DNA from: Paenibacillus whitsoniae
GTDB taxonomy: Bacteria; Bacillota; Bacilli; Paenibacillales; NBRC-103111
Assembly (NCBI RefSeq): GCF_003955665.1
Contig: NZ_RXHU01000042.1
Span: 111,502 to 175,501, forward strand
Reading direction: 5' to 3'
Length of the DNA stretch: 64,000 nt
Shown here: positions 16,610 through 25,067 of the stretch, in pieces
How positions within the stretch are numbered: the stretch's first letter is position 1
Layout: each line of letters opens with the position of its first letter
Program-made: the position numbers and the translations under genes
Notes under the pieces: generated by a model
The model's database searches: none
What the model was told of the DNA's origin: nothing
Seen by the model: only the letters and a program-made list of their open reading frames with translations

Positions 16610-17653
16610 ATGCGTATTCTATACTTGGACTGCTTCTCGGGTATCAGCGGCGATATGACGCTTGGCGCCTTAGTCGATGCGGGAGCAGACCGCGCTTATA
16701 TTGAGGATGAGTTGTCCAAAATCAAACTCGAGCCCTACTCGCTGGACTGGAAGCGCGTGATCAAACGCGGCATCTCCGCGACGAAGCTCGATGTCGTGCT
16801 CGATCCGGAGCATCCGCCGAAGCATCACCGTCACTATTCCGAAATCGTGAAAGTCATTCGCGAAGCGAAATTCTCGGATCGCGCCACCGCGCTGAGCCTG
16901 GCGATTTTTGAAAAAATCGCGATCGCGGAAGCCAAAATTCACGGCACCTCCATAGAGAAGGTGCACTTTCACGAAGTCGGCGCCATCGATTCCATCGTCG
17001 ATATTGTCGGCGTAGCGCTGGCGATCGATTCCTTGCACATTGAGCGCATCTACGCTTCGCCGGTGCCGCTCGGTTCCGGAACGATCCATATCGACCATGG
17101 CATTTACCCGGTGCCCGCGCCGGCAACGCTCGAAATGATGGTTGGCGTGCCGATTGCTTCGACGCCATACACTATGGAGATGACAACGCCGACAGGCGCC
17201 GGCATTATCGCAGGCATTGTCGATGAGTTTTCCAAGAGCTTCCCGCCGATGGTCGTCGACAGTATCGGGTACGGCGCAGGTACACGCGACCTGCCGAAGC
17301 AGCCGAACGTGCTGCGCGTCGTCGTCGGTCAGATGGACCCTTATATCGGCAAGTGGCAGCTTACACACGAGCATCTGGCCCATGATCACAGCCATGAGCA
17401 TGCACACGAGAATCATCATCACCATCACAGTCATGATCACCATGATCACCACCATCATCACGAGCATGCGCATGGCGATCATAAACATGATCATCACCAT
17501 CATGATCATCACCATCACGATCACGATCACGATCATGATCATGATCATGACCATGACCATGACCATACACACCACCATGATCATGATCACGACCATCATG
17601 ATCACAAACATGAGCACGTTCACACGCACCATCATCATGATCATAGTCACTAG
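16610..17653 (+). CDS. larC1: LarC1, N-terminal half of the nickel insertase, with an extreme His-rich tail
   Basis: A 347-aa protein. Residues 1-250 are the LarC N-terminal domain (MRILYLDCFSGISGDM, then KVHFHEVGAIDSIVDIVG). From about residue 253 it is a tail of some 95 residues with about 56 His interspersed with Asp and Glu, an obvious nickel store or delivery arm. LarC uses CTP and inserts nickel into the sulfurated cofactor. The LarC2 domain, normally fused or joined by programmed frameshifting in Lactiplantibacillus, is absent here and encoded 10.9 kb away on the other strand (28505-28978). A terminator follows the stop at once. No larA is in the window. Confidence 0.9.
   Translation: MRILYLDCFSGISGDMTLGALVDAGADRAYIEDELSKIKLEPYSLDWKRVIKRGISATKLDVVLDPEHPPKHHRHYSEIVKVIREAKFSDRATALSLAIFEKIAIAEAKIHGTSIEKVHFHEVGAIDSIVDIVGVALAIDSLHIERIYASPVPLGSGTIHIDHGIYPVPAPATLEMMVGVPIASTPYTMEMTTPTGAGIIAGIVDEFSKSFPPMVVDSIGYGAGTRDLPKQPNVLRVVVGQMDPYIGKWQLTHEHLAHDHSHEHAHENHHHHHSHDHHDHHHHHEHAHGDHKHDHHHHDHHHHDHDHDHDHDHDHDHDHTHHHDHDHDHHDHKHEHVHTHHHHDHSH
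17395..17653 (+). repeat. CAT/GAT-rich low-complexity coding repeat (His-tail of larC1)
   Basis: About 260 bp of imperfect GATCAT, CATCAC and GACCAT repeats encode the His/Asp tail. A pure (GATCAT/GACCAT) run lies around 17520-17570. Such DNA is prone to length change; steps of 3 bp would keep the frame. Confidence 0.8.
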
Positions 17654-17663
17654 CATAGTTAAG

Positions 17664-17693
17664 AAAGGCCCATGCGCGTTTGCATGGGCCTTT
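17664..17693. terminator. bidirectional terminator, larC1 / module A glycosidase
   Basis: AAAGGCCCATGC pairs perfectly with GCATGGGCCTTT over a 6-nt loop. It lies between two convergent genes, 11 bp past larC1 and 18 bp from the glycosidase stop. Confidence 0.92.
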
Positions 17694-17710
17694 CGTTGTC
17701 CTCGCAGATA

Positions 17711-20700
17711 TCAATTAATTCGTCCAACGGCAATGACGGCTTTCGCGTCAGCGGTCAGAACAGATTTGGCTTTTACCGAAATGTGAGACTGCAAACCCTG
17801 GTTATTCATCACGTCCAAGAAATCCTGCATATGCTTGATGGCTTGAGCTGGATGATTTTTGTTCAACTGATCCAGCGCCTGGATTAGTTTATTGCTCAGT
17901 TGGGTCAGCATGGGACCTCCAAGTTCACCTTGTTCCGTAAAACGATCCATCAGCGCTTTCAGCGAATCGATGTTTGCCGACACGTTAATCTGGATCACCG
18001 TTTGAGAGGTATTGCCCGCTGTATCTTTTAACATAACCGATACTACATGTTGACCTAGGTTACCCGCCCAATCCAGCGTCGTACCCGGTGCATACGGGAT
18101 TCCGTCGACCTGGATTGATTGCTCGGCCATGCCGGACAAATTATCTGCTACTTGCATAGCCAAGATGATCGATTGGTTATCCTGGAGGGCCATTCCGTCA
18201 TTCAGCGGGTGGCCATTGGCCGTTAAGAGCGCTGTCGGAGCGGTTTTATCGATATGGATCGTCGTGGAGTTCACAACCTCGACGTTGCCCGCTTTATCCG
18301 TGCTGTGATATTGCACTTCATAGATGCCGTCTTGATTGAGGGTTACTGGTTCCGTATAGGGTGTCCAAGTTTCCCCATGGTCTAAGCTGAATTCCGTTTT
18401 TGCTACGCCTGATAGATCGTCCGTAGCACTGATGTCTACCGTTACATCCGACTTATACCATCCCTGACTGCCGGTCGGCACCTCCGGGCTTATCTGTGCG
18501 ACGCTGGCGGGTGCGATTACGTCAGGGACAAGCAGCCTGCTCGTGAGCTGTACGGGGAAGTGGGCGTTGGTGTCCTTGGTCCTTCCGATGCCGGACGACC
18601 ATTCCAGGAAACCTTTGCGACCGCTGCCATCATCGTCGTTCACCAGGAACGAGAGCGCGAACGTTCCCTCAGGTGCGGCGGTAAGCCCGAAGCTCTGCCA
18701 CGGAATGACGGCGTCGTAAGTCGTTGTGGTGCCTACGCGAGTGACCGAGAGGCTATCCGTCGGGGTGCGTCCCGTCACGGCGAGCCCAGTCGCTGCGAAG
18801 GTGTAGGCGTCGGGGCCGCTCGGCGTGAGGGCAAACCCGATCTCGGTGCGCTCTTGCGAGGCGCCGGGCTGTCCCGGGGAGAACGACAACTGGATCGAGT
18901 CGCCGTTGTACATGTTACCCGCAGGGTTCGTCTGCCGGAAAACGTTATCTTGCACCTCTGCGTGGAAGTGAACCCCGTTTAAGGTCTCGGTGATCTTGAC
19001 GGTTCCACTGAGATCGGACGCGCCACCCCAGTCCGCAGTGTATTTCTGCCATGCGGCATCCGTTGCGAGGTCGATCGGTGCCACAGCCGCGCTGCTGTCC
19101 GGCTCAATCGGACCTATGCCCACGGACTGGCGCAGCGTTACCGGATCCATGTTGTGGACGCCGACGCTCAGGTCAAGGTATCCCTGCTTCCACAGTTGAA
19201 GGCTCGACAAGGGGAGCGTGCGCTGTATGCTCTTGCCAGCCTGGATGGTCGAGGTTTCGTTGATCGTACCCGACTGGCTGCCAACCTTCCATGCGATGTT
19301 GTTCAAGGTGACCGGCGTGACGCGCGACTTGTTCGCAACGCTGATGACTGCTTGCTCGGCGTAATTGTCGCCATCGCGAACAAGTTGCAGGTCGACGGTC
19401 GCCGTGATGGCCTGCGTGATCGAGATGGCGGAGGTAGCTAGGCTCGCGAATTGACCGCCGTTCATGGATGCTGTGCCGGTCACCCAGCTAGAAGTCTGCA
19501 ATGCGGTGGTCGGCAAGTGGAAGATAGCTTCGCCGACGGTGCATCCGTTTACCTGGACTTCCTTCTGCATACCCTCCATGTTGAAGGTGACTGTCGAAGG
19601 AATGGACTGACAGTTGGAACCGCTGCGGTCGACCACGGCCCGCACCTCGATGCTCTCCCCTTTTGCGACTGTCGAAGTGGTTTGAAGCATGACGCCGGGT
19701 GCTGTGCCAAGCGCGACGGCGGTCGGTGCACCAGTGACGTAGACCGGGTGCTCGGTCAACGCGACGTTCACCGCTCCCGCATAGGGGGTCAATGTGCTCT
19801 GCGCGCCGAACTCATCGGTGAACGTCAGCGGCTGATAGGTCGACAACGTGACCGTCTTGCCGCCGCTCGGAGCCCACATGACGCGGGTCGCATCGCTTCC
19901 CGTTCCGAAGACGTAGGAATACGTCGACTCGTCGAGGGAGTCGCGGCCGGTCAGTGTTTTGCCTGCCAGCTCCGCAGCCATGACAGCCTGTGCGACCGCG
20001 GAGACCTTAGGTTCGGCTGCGTTCACCGAGGCAGCACGGCGCACTTCGAACAAGCCGAAATTATGTTCCTGATTGTTCGGATCAGTTCCATCGTCCCGAG
20101 CGTCGTACCAATACAACCTCGCAACGCCGCCAGCCAGCGAAAGCACGCTCGAGCGGACAAGATAATCCGCCTGCATGACGTCAGTAATGCCGTTGACTGG
20201 GGTGTTTGTCGGCCAGCCAAATTCGGTCAGCCACAGCGGGATATCCTTGCCGGCAGTATCCTTAATGGCTTTCACCATCGAGGCCATCTGCTTCTCCATG
20301 CCTTCGGGCGCCTGCGGGTGCCTGTAAGGGTGGATCGAAACGGCGCTCAGGATGTTGGAGCCGCCGCCCTGGAGCACCTGCTTGACGAAGTCCTCCGACG
20401 CGCCGGAAATCGCCGGCCCGACAAGCTGGCCATTGAGGTTCTTCGCCTTCACTGCTGCCCCGGCTGCATTCAACAACTGCGCGTAGCAGGCCGGCGTGCG
20501 ACCGCACTTGCCGTCATTGAAGTTGATGTTGAACTCGTTGTAAACCTCCGTCGCCTGCGTGTAATTCTTGAACTGGTCGTTGAGTGCAGCGGTGTAATTG
20601 CCGTAGGCGGCCAACCCTTCCGGTGAACTCGGGGTCAGGTTGTTATCGTAAAGGGTATTGCGATAATCGGAAATCGGCAGCGGCTCGATCCCGGCATTGT

Positions 20701-21739
20701 AAAGCGCAGCAAAGCCATCGGTCAGGGTGCTCGGAAACGTGTAAACGCCTGGCGACTTTTCAACGGACGACCACGAAGCGTCGGTTCGCGCATGTTTCAT
20801 GCCGATACGCGACAGACCTGCGATCACTGTGCTGTCGAAACCGTGAATGCCAACGCCGAATGGCGATCCGAAGGAATTCGCAGCTGCGGGCATGGAGGGT
20901 ACGACACCAAAGGATGTCGACAGGTTCATAGGGCCATTGTCGGCGGTCGATGTCGCCTCGATGGTATAGAAGCCGTTGCTGAGGCTTGAGAGGTCTACCG
21001 CAGCCTTTCCATCGGTGTAGGCCGCCGTTCCGTTCTTGACCGGCAAGCCGCGGACATCACGGACCGTCCAACTCGCCGAGGTGGGATTGGGCGCGTCAGT
21101 GATGAAGTTGATCGCCGCCGTGCCCGGATCGAACAGCAGTGTACTGTTCGAGACGCCGAAATAGTAAGAGTGCTCTTCAAAACCACCATTGCTCAGCAAG
21201 TTCTGAGTTGTACCGTTCTCGACCATCGTCATGTCGTCGATACGCACCACGGGGGTAACGTCCTGCGTGAGGAGTCGAAGCGTCATGCTCGTCTGGCTTG
21301 ATGTTGTCGTGTAAGTCCAGGTCACCTGCCGCCACGCGTAAGTTCCACTGGGGAAGCTGTATCGTATCCCCCAGTCGTCGCTGAGGATGGCCTGCAGCGC
21401 GCCACTGGAGGGCAAGCCGTCCGAAGCAACCCACGCACTGAAGCGGTAGAGCGTAGATGGCTTCACTGTGACCGTTTGATAGATCTGGGCGAAGGTGTTT
21501 GAGGTCTTGGGCGTCTGATTAACGATGCTGAGCGCAGCCCCTGTGTGACCATTCAGGGTCGCTGTAAACGCAGCGTCGATCGATCCGCTGCGACCGACAG
21601 TCCAGTTTGCGAACGTGCTCGAGTAGGGCAATGGGGCGGTTGCGGATGCATGGACGACACTAGAATTCAACAAGGTAAATGGGACGGATGATAGCACGAT
21701 TACGGCAGAGAAAAACCAGATCAACCATTTTTTCATCAC
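17711..21739 (-). CDS. secreted multidomain clan GH-A glycosidase with CBM9-like and FIMAH domains
   Basis: A 1342-aa exported enzyme. Apparent order: signal peptide (1-32); beta-sandwich carbohydrate-binding-like domain (about 37-180); Ig-like segment; TIM barrel (about 285-600) with acid/base Glu402 in EVYNEFN and nucleophile Glu506 in WLTEFGWP; accessory beta domains; CBM9-like domain (about 905-1070); bacterial Ig/OmpL47-like repeat with DKAGNVEVVNST (about 1080-1155); C-terminal FIMAH-like helical domain (about 1245-1335). The barrel resembles GH39/GH5-like clan A enzymes but I cannot fix the family. It ends the module A operon. Base composition is higher in the core than at both ends. 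GTG start after AGGAGG. Confidence 0.8.
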   Translation of the reverse strand: MMKKWLIWFFSAVIVLSSVPFTLLNSSVVHASATAPLPYSSTFANWTVGRSGSIDAAFTATLNGHTGAALSIVNQTPKTSNTFAQIYQTVTVKPSTLYRFSAWVASDGLPSSGALQAILSDDWGIRYSFPSGTYAWRQVTWTYTTTSSQTSMTLRLLTQDVTPVVRIDDMTMVENGTTQNLLSNGGFEEHSYYFGVSNSTLLFDPGTAAINFITDAPNPTSASWTVRDVRGLPVKNGTAAYTDGKAAVDLSSLSNGFYTIEATSTADNGPMNLSTSFGVVPSMPAAANSFGSPFGVGIHGFDSTVIAGLSRIGMKHARTDASWSSVEKSPGVYTFPSTLTDGFAALYNAGIEPLPISDYRNTLYDNNLTPSSPEGLAAYGNYTAALNDQFKNYTQATEVYNEFNINFNDGKCGRTPACYAQLLNAAGAAVKAKNLNGQLVGPAISGASEDFVKQVLQGGGSNILSAVSIHPYRHPQAPEGMEKQMASMVKAIKDTAGKDIPLWLTEFGWPTNTPVNGITDVMQADYLVRSSVLSLAGGVARLYWYDARDDGTDPNNQEHNFGLFEVRRAASVNAAEPKVSAVAQAVMAAELAGKTLTGRDSLDESTYSYVFGTGSDATRVMWAPSGGKTVTLSTYQPLTFTDEFGAQSTLTPYAGAVNVALTEHPVYVTGAPTAVALGTAPGVMLQTTSTVAKGESIEVRAVVDRSGSNCQSIPSTVTFNMEGMQKEVQVNGCTVGEAIFHLPTTALQTSSWVTGTASMNGGQFASLATSAISITQAITATVDLQLVRDGDNYAEQAVISVANKSRVTPVTLNNIAWKVGSQSGTINETSTIQAGKSIQRTLPLSSLQLWKQGYLDLSVGVHNMDPVTLRQSVGIGPIEPDSSAAVAPIDLATDAAWQKYTADWGGASDLSGTVKITETLNGVHFHAEVQDNVFRQTNPAGNMYNGDSIQLSFSPGQPGASQERTEIGFALTPSGPDAYTFAATGLAVTGRTPTDSLSVTRVGTTTTYDAVIPWQSFGLTAAPEGTFALSFLVNDDDGSGRKGFLEWSSGIGRTKDTNAHFPVQLTSRLLVPDVIAPASVAQISPEVPTGSQGWYKSDVTVDISATDDLSGVAKTEFSLDHGETWTPYTEPVTLNQDGIYEVQYHSTDKAGNVEVVNSTTIHIDKTAPTALLTANGHPLNDGMALQDNQSIILAMQVADNLSGMAEQSIQVDGIPYAPGTTLDWAGNLGQHVVSVMLKDTAGNTSQTVIQINVSANIDSLKALMDRFTEQGELGGPMLTQLSNKLIQALDQLNKNHPAQAIKHMQDFLDVMNNQGLQSHISVKAKSVLTADAKAVIAVGRIN

Positions 21740-21777
21740 AATTTATACCTCCTGTTATGGCTCGCCGCAGCTTCCCC

Positions 21778-22626
21778 CTAGCCTTTCACGGCAGAGCTTG
21801 AAAAGCCTTGAATAATATACTTTTGACCCAAGAAGAATACGATGAGCAGGGGCACAACACTTGCCGTAGCAGCCGCCATCATGAGGTTATAGTCCACACC
21901 CGCCTCCAGCATGAAATTTTGCATCCCGAGCGGCACCGTGTACAGTCTCTTGTCCAACAGGAAAATCAATGCGTTCTCATAATCGTTCCAGGTCCATGTA
22001 AAATCAATGATGGCGAACGTCGCCAAAACCGGCTTGGAAAGCGACAGGAACAGTTGAAAGAAAATCCGGATATGCCCCGCCCCGTCAATGAAGGCCGCTT
22101 CGGATATTTCGTTGGGAATACTAATGAAAAATTGCCGAATCATAAATACCCCAAATACCGTAAACAACCCCGGCAGAATGAGCGCCCAATGGGTATTGTA
22201 AATATGCATCCACTCGAACATGATGAATTTGGGAACAAACAGCACCTGCTGCGGGATCATCATTAAACACATATATAAGAGAAAAATGGCGTTTCTTCCC
22301 TTGAAATCAATTCGGCTGAATCCATATGCGGCCAATGCGGCCAACAACGGTGCGCCAATCATGAGAAACACGGAAATCTTCAAGGAATTGAAATAATAGA
22401 GCGCAAATCCGTCTCCGGCCGTCCAGACCTTGATGTGATTGGTTAGCACCGGGCCAAGCGGAATCCACTGGACCGGGTAGGTAAAGACGTCCTTGGGTTG
22501 TTTAAACGAGGTGCTGATCATCCAGATCATGGGCAACAACAGCAGGAGGCTTAGCAAGGCCATGATGATCGTATTCAAGCTTTTGCCCAACTGCTCTTTG
22601 ATGATTCTTGCGCTTCTTGCAGGCAT
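21778..22626 (-). CDS. ABC sugar transporter permease, MalG/CUT1 type (module A)
   Basis: A 282-aa inner-membrane subunit with six predicted spans and the EAA loop SEAAFIDGAGHIRIFFQ, which docks onto the ATPase. The ATG chosen has GGGGGAA about 9 nt upstream; an in-frame TTG 14 codons earlier has no ribosome site. It is second permease of a pair, between its partner and the glycosidase gene. The substrate is presumably an oligosaccharide released by the downstream glycosidase. No ATP-binding subunit is encoded nearby. Confidence 0.92.
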   Translation of the reverse strand: MPARSARIIKEQLGKSLNTIIMALLSLLLLLPMIWMISTSFKQPKDVFTYPVQWIPLGPVLTNHIKVWTAGDGFALYYFNSLKISVFLMIGAPLLAALAAYGFSRIDFKGRNAIFLLYMCLMMIPQQVLFVPKFIMFEWMHIYNTHWALILPGLFTVFGVFMIRQFFISIPNEISEAAFIDGAGHIRIFFQLFLSLSKPVLATFAIIDFTWTWNDYENALIFLLDKRLYTVPLGMQNFMLEAGVDYNLMMAAATASVVPLLIVFFLGQKYIIQGFSSSAVKG

Positions 22627-22694
22627 GTCGCGTCTTTCCCCCTTCCTTTGAGACTGCGTCGAAATCAACTACCGCTATTTTCCTCGCAGCTCCT

Positions 22695-23573
22695 TTAGTA
22701 ATGGACCCACTTTTTCTGACCCGCCCATTGAATGAGCGTAATGCCTAGGATAAGCAGGAACATGGTCCATGAAACGGCGGACGCATATCCCATTTCATAG
22801 AAGTTGAAAGCTTTTTTATAGGCGAAAATGGAGAATACCGTCGTACTGTTGGCCGGTCCCCCCTGGGTAATGGCATAGATCATGCCAAAACCCTTGATCG
22901 AACCGATAAACCCGGTAATCATCAGAAAGAATGTCGTTGGACTTACTAAAGGTAAAATAATAAGCCGCAGCAGTTGCCCAAACGTCGCGCCATCCATCTT
23001 GGCGGCTTCCATTTGCTCCGAGGATATTTCCTGCAGGGCAGCCAAATAAATAATCATGTTATACCCGATGCCGCCTGCAATCATCATGATAATCACCGCA
23101 TACATGGCCGTATCGGGGGAAGCAAACCATTTCGGCGGATCCTCGATCCCGACGGATTGCAGGAAGGCATTGATCGGTCCCTTGGCCGGTTGGAACAGCA
23201 CCATCCAGACGAAGGCAATGGCGATTCCGCTGGTAAAATGCGGGGCGAAGAAGAAAGCCCGCAGCGTCTTCTTGAAATAAACGCGATTGTTCAGCATGAC
23301 CGCGATCAGAAAACCAAGAATAATCGCAATCGGCACCGGGATTAATACCAACAGCGTGTTTTTGACGGATACAGCAAACAGGTCATCTCTCACCATCATT
23401 TTGAAGTTATCCAATCCGATAAAATGGGGTGGTTCCCCGCTGGCGAATACCCAATCCGTAAACATCAAATAAAAGGAGAACAGAGCTGGAATCAGCATGA
23501 AAATCGACATCCCAATCAGATTGGGAGCGATGAAAGCATAACCAAGCAGCCGCTGCCGTTTCATCCAGTTCAC
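22695..23573 (-). CDS. ABC sugar transporter permease, MalF/UgpA type (module A)
   Basis: A 292-aa permease with six predicted spans and the EAA loop MEAAKMDGATFGQLLRLIIL. The start is a GTG with AGGTGG about 9 nt upstream; an ATG lies three codons later. It pairs with the MalG-type permease and the lipoprotein encoded on either side to form a CUT1 importer. Confidence 0.92.
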   Translation of the reverse strand: MNWMKRQRLLGYAFIAPNLIGMSIFMLIPALFSFYLMFTDWVFASGEPPHFIGLDNFKMMVRDDLFAVSVKNTLLVLIPVPIAIILGFLIAVMLNNRVYFKKTLRAFFFAPHFTSGIAIAFVWMVLFQPAKGPINAFLQSVGIEDPPKWFASPDTAMYAVIIMMIAGGIGYNMIIYLAALQEISSEQMEAAKMDGATFGQLLRLIILPLVSPTTFFLMITGFIGSIKGFGMIYAITQGGPANSTTVFSIFAYKKAFNFYEMGYASAVSWTMFLLILGITLIQWAGQKKWVHY

Positions 23574-23610
23574 GATCGGTCACCACCTTTCTCTATATAA
23601 TAGGGGAGCC

Positions 23611-24963
23611 CTATTTTTTAGCAGCTTGCAAGTTCGCGTTATGGACCTTCGCCAGCTCTTTGGCACCTTCCTCAGGCGTCAGCTTCTGCGAGAACACCTT
23701 GTCGTAGATGACTTGCTGCTCGGTTCCCGTTTTCTTGTCCAGGCGACTTAACCCAAGCGGAAGGCTGCCGAACATGACCCGCTTAACGGAAGCAATGTCA
23801 TAGGTGTTCTCAACGCCCTTGAACATAAGAGCGACAGCCTCGTCAACAGGGAAGTCCTTGGATGACGGCACTCTTCCGCCTGCGGCCATCGGCAGCATCC
23901 CTTTATCTGCATACCACTTGATAAATTTCCAGGCCGCTTCCGGATTCTTCGTGCGCGGGTTAATGGAAAGTACGTCACCCAGGCCACCGGCGTTGATGTA
24001 ATCGGTCTGATCCTTATTTACCTTGGGAGCCGGCGCTGCCGCCACCTTGAAGGTGCGAGGATAATCCTTCACATTGTTGGTGGTCCGGAAAATCTGGTTG
24101 GTAGAGAAAAGCATCGCCGTTTCGCCCTTCACAAACATCTGGTCCAGGGCCGGCTTCGAGGTAATCTGCTCCGTATGGGGCATCATGCTCTTGTCCTTGA
24201 ACATCATGTCCGAATACACTTGCAGCGCCTTCACCGTCAGCGGATTATCAAATGCCGAAGTGCCATCCGGTTTCGAAAATGTCAAACTTTGCTTCAGCAT
24301 CGAGCCGTTGATGGGCACATTGAAGTAATAATCGCTTTGCGCCGCTCCCCACACCTTGTCTCCCTTGAGCTTGTTGGCATAATCCCTGAATTCGTCCAGC
24401 CCCCAGTCCGTGGGAACCGGAAGCCCCTTGGCATCCAGCATGTCCTTGTTCAGCCAGACGAAGGACATGCCCTTCTGGGTCGGGACACCGTAATACTTGT
24501 TGTCCACCTTCCATAAGGAGGCGCCTGTACCCATTTTGTCGTCCACATTGTAGTCGGTAAATTTGCTTAGATCCAGCGCGTTGCCCGCTTTAATCCGCTT
24601 CTCGTAGAGGCTGTAGTCATAGCTCATGTACATGTCAACGGGCTGACTGGAGATGAGGGCCGTATCCAGCTTCAGATTGCCTGCATCGTCATTGACAAAT
24701 CGCACATATTCGACCTGGATATCCGGATTTTCCTTATTCCAGTTGTCTACAACAGCTTGCGGACCGCTCTCGGGCGGCACGCCTCCCCACATGGTCAGTT
24801 TGACCGGCTCCTTATTCGCCGCGGCGCTAGGCGCTGCGCTTACCGCAGGTGAAGCTGTCCCCTGCGCCGGATTGTTGTCTCCCTTCGTACTGCAGCCGGC
24901 AAGGGCCAACGGCACTGCCACAAGCCCAGCCAGCCCCAAGCTCATCCATTTTCTGTTTCTCAT
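23611..24963 (-). CDS. ABC sugar-binding lipoprotein (module A)
   Basis: A 450-aa extracellular solute-binding protein of the CUT1 family. MRNRKWMSLG begins a lipoprotein signal ending in LALAGC, so it is tethered to the outer face of the membrane by the lipid-modified cysteine near residue 24, followed by a Gly/Ala/Ser-rich linker. TMWGGVPPESGP and similar motifs are typical of sugar-binding proteins. The start was moved to an ATG preceded by GGGAGG. It lies between the response regulator and permease genes of module A. Confidence 0.92.
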   Translation of the reverse strand: MRNRKWMSLGLAGLVAVPLALAGCSTKGDNNPAQGTASPAVSAAPSAAANKEPVKLTMWGGVPPESGPQAVVDNWNKENPDIQVEYVRFVNDDAGNLKLDTALISSQPVDMYMSYDYSLYEKRIKAGNALDLSKFTDYNVDDKMGTGASLWKVDNKYYGVPTQKGMSFVWLNKDMLDAKGLPVPTDWGLDEFRDYANKLKGDKVWGAAQSDYYFNVPINGSMLKQSLTFSKPDGTSAFDNPLTVKALQVYSDMMFKDKSMMPHTEQITSKPALDQMFVKGETAMLFSTNQIFRTTNNVKDYPRTFKVAAAPAPKVNKDQTDYINAGGLGDVLSINPRTKNPEAAWKFIKWYADKGMLPMAAGGRVPSSKDFPVDEAVALMFKGVENTYDIASVKRVMFGSLPLGLSRLDKKTGTEQQVIYDKVFSQKLTPEEGAKELAKVHNANLQAAKK

Positions 24964-25067
24964 CTTACCTGTAACCTCCCTGTAATCGGATATTTGAGTC
25001 ATTCCAACTATACCAAGCGACGTCCACGCTTCTAAGGGATGAAACTTGCAAGTTGATAGGATAAAAC

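Noticed and set aside
16670..17656. A long minus-strand frame opposite larC1 rich in Met, Val and Ile
   Set aside because: It is the complement of the CAT/GAT repeat, which reads ATG and ATC on the other strand; the methionine-rich sequence is an artefact of the His tail.
17654..17710. Programmed frameshifting from larC1 into larC2
   Set aside because: The sequence after the larC1 His tail does not encode LarC2 in any frame; it is a terminator followed by the convergent glycosidase gene.
19451..20626. A 391-codon plus-strand frame opposite the module A glycosidase
   Set aside because: It lies opposite the catalytic core, which has intact active-site motifs; the open frame reflects high local GC.
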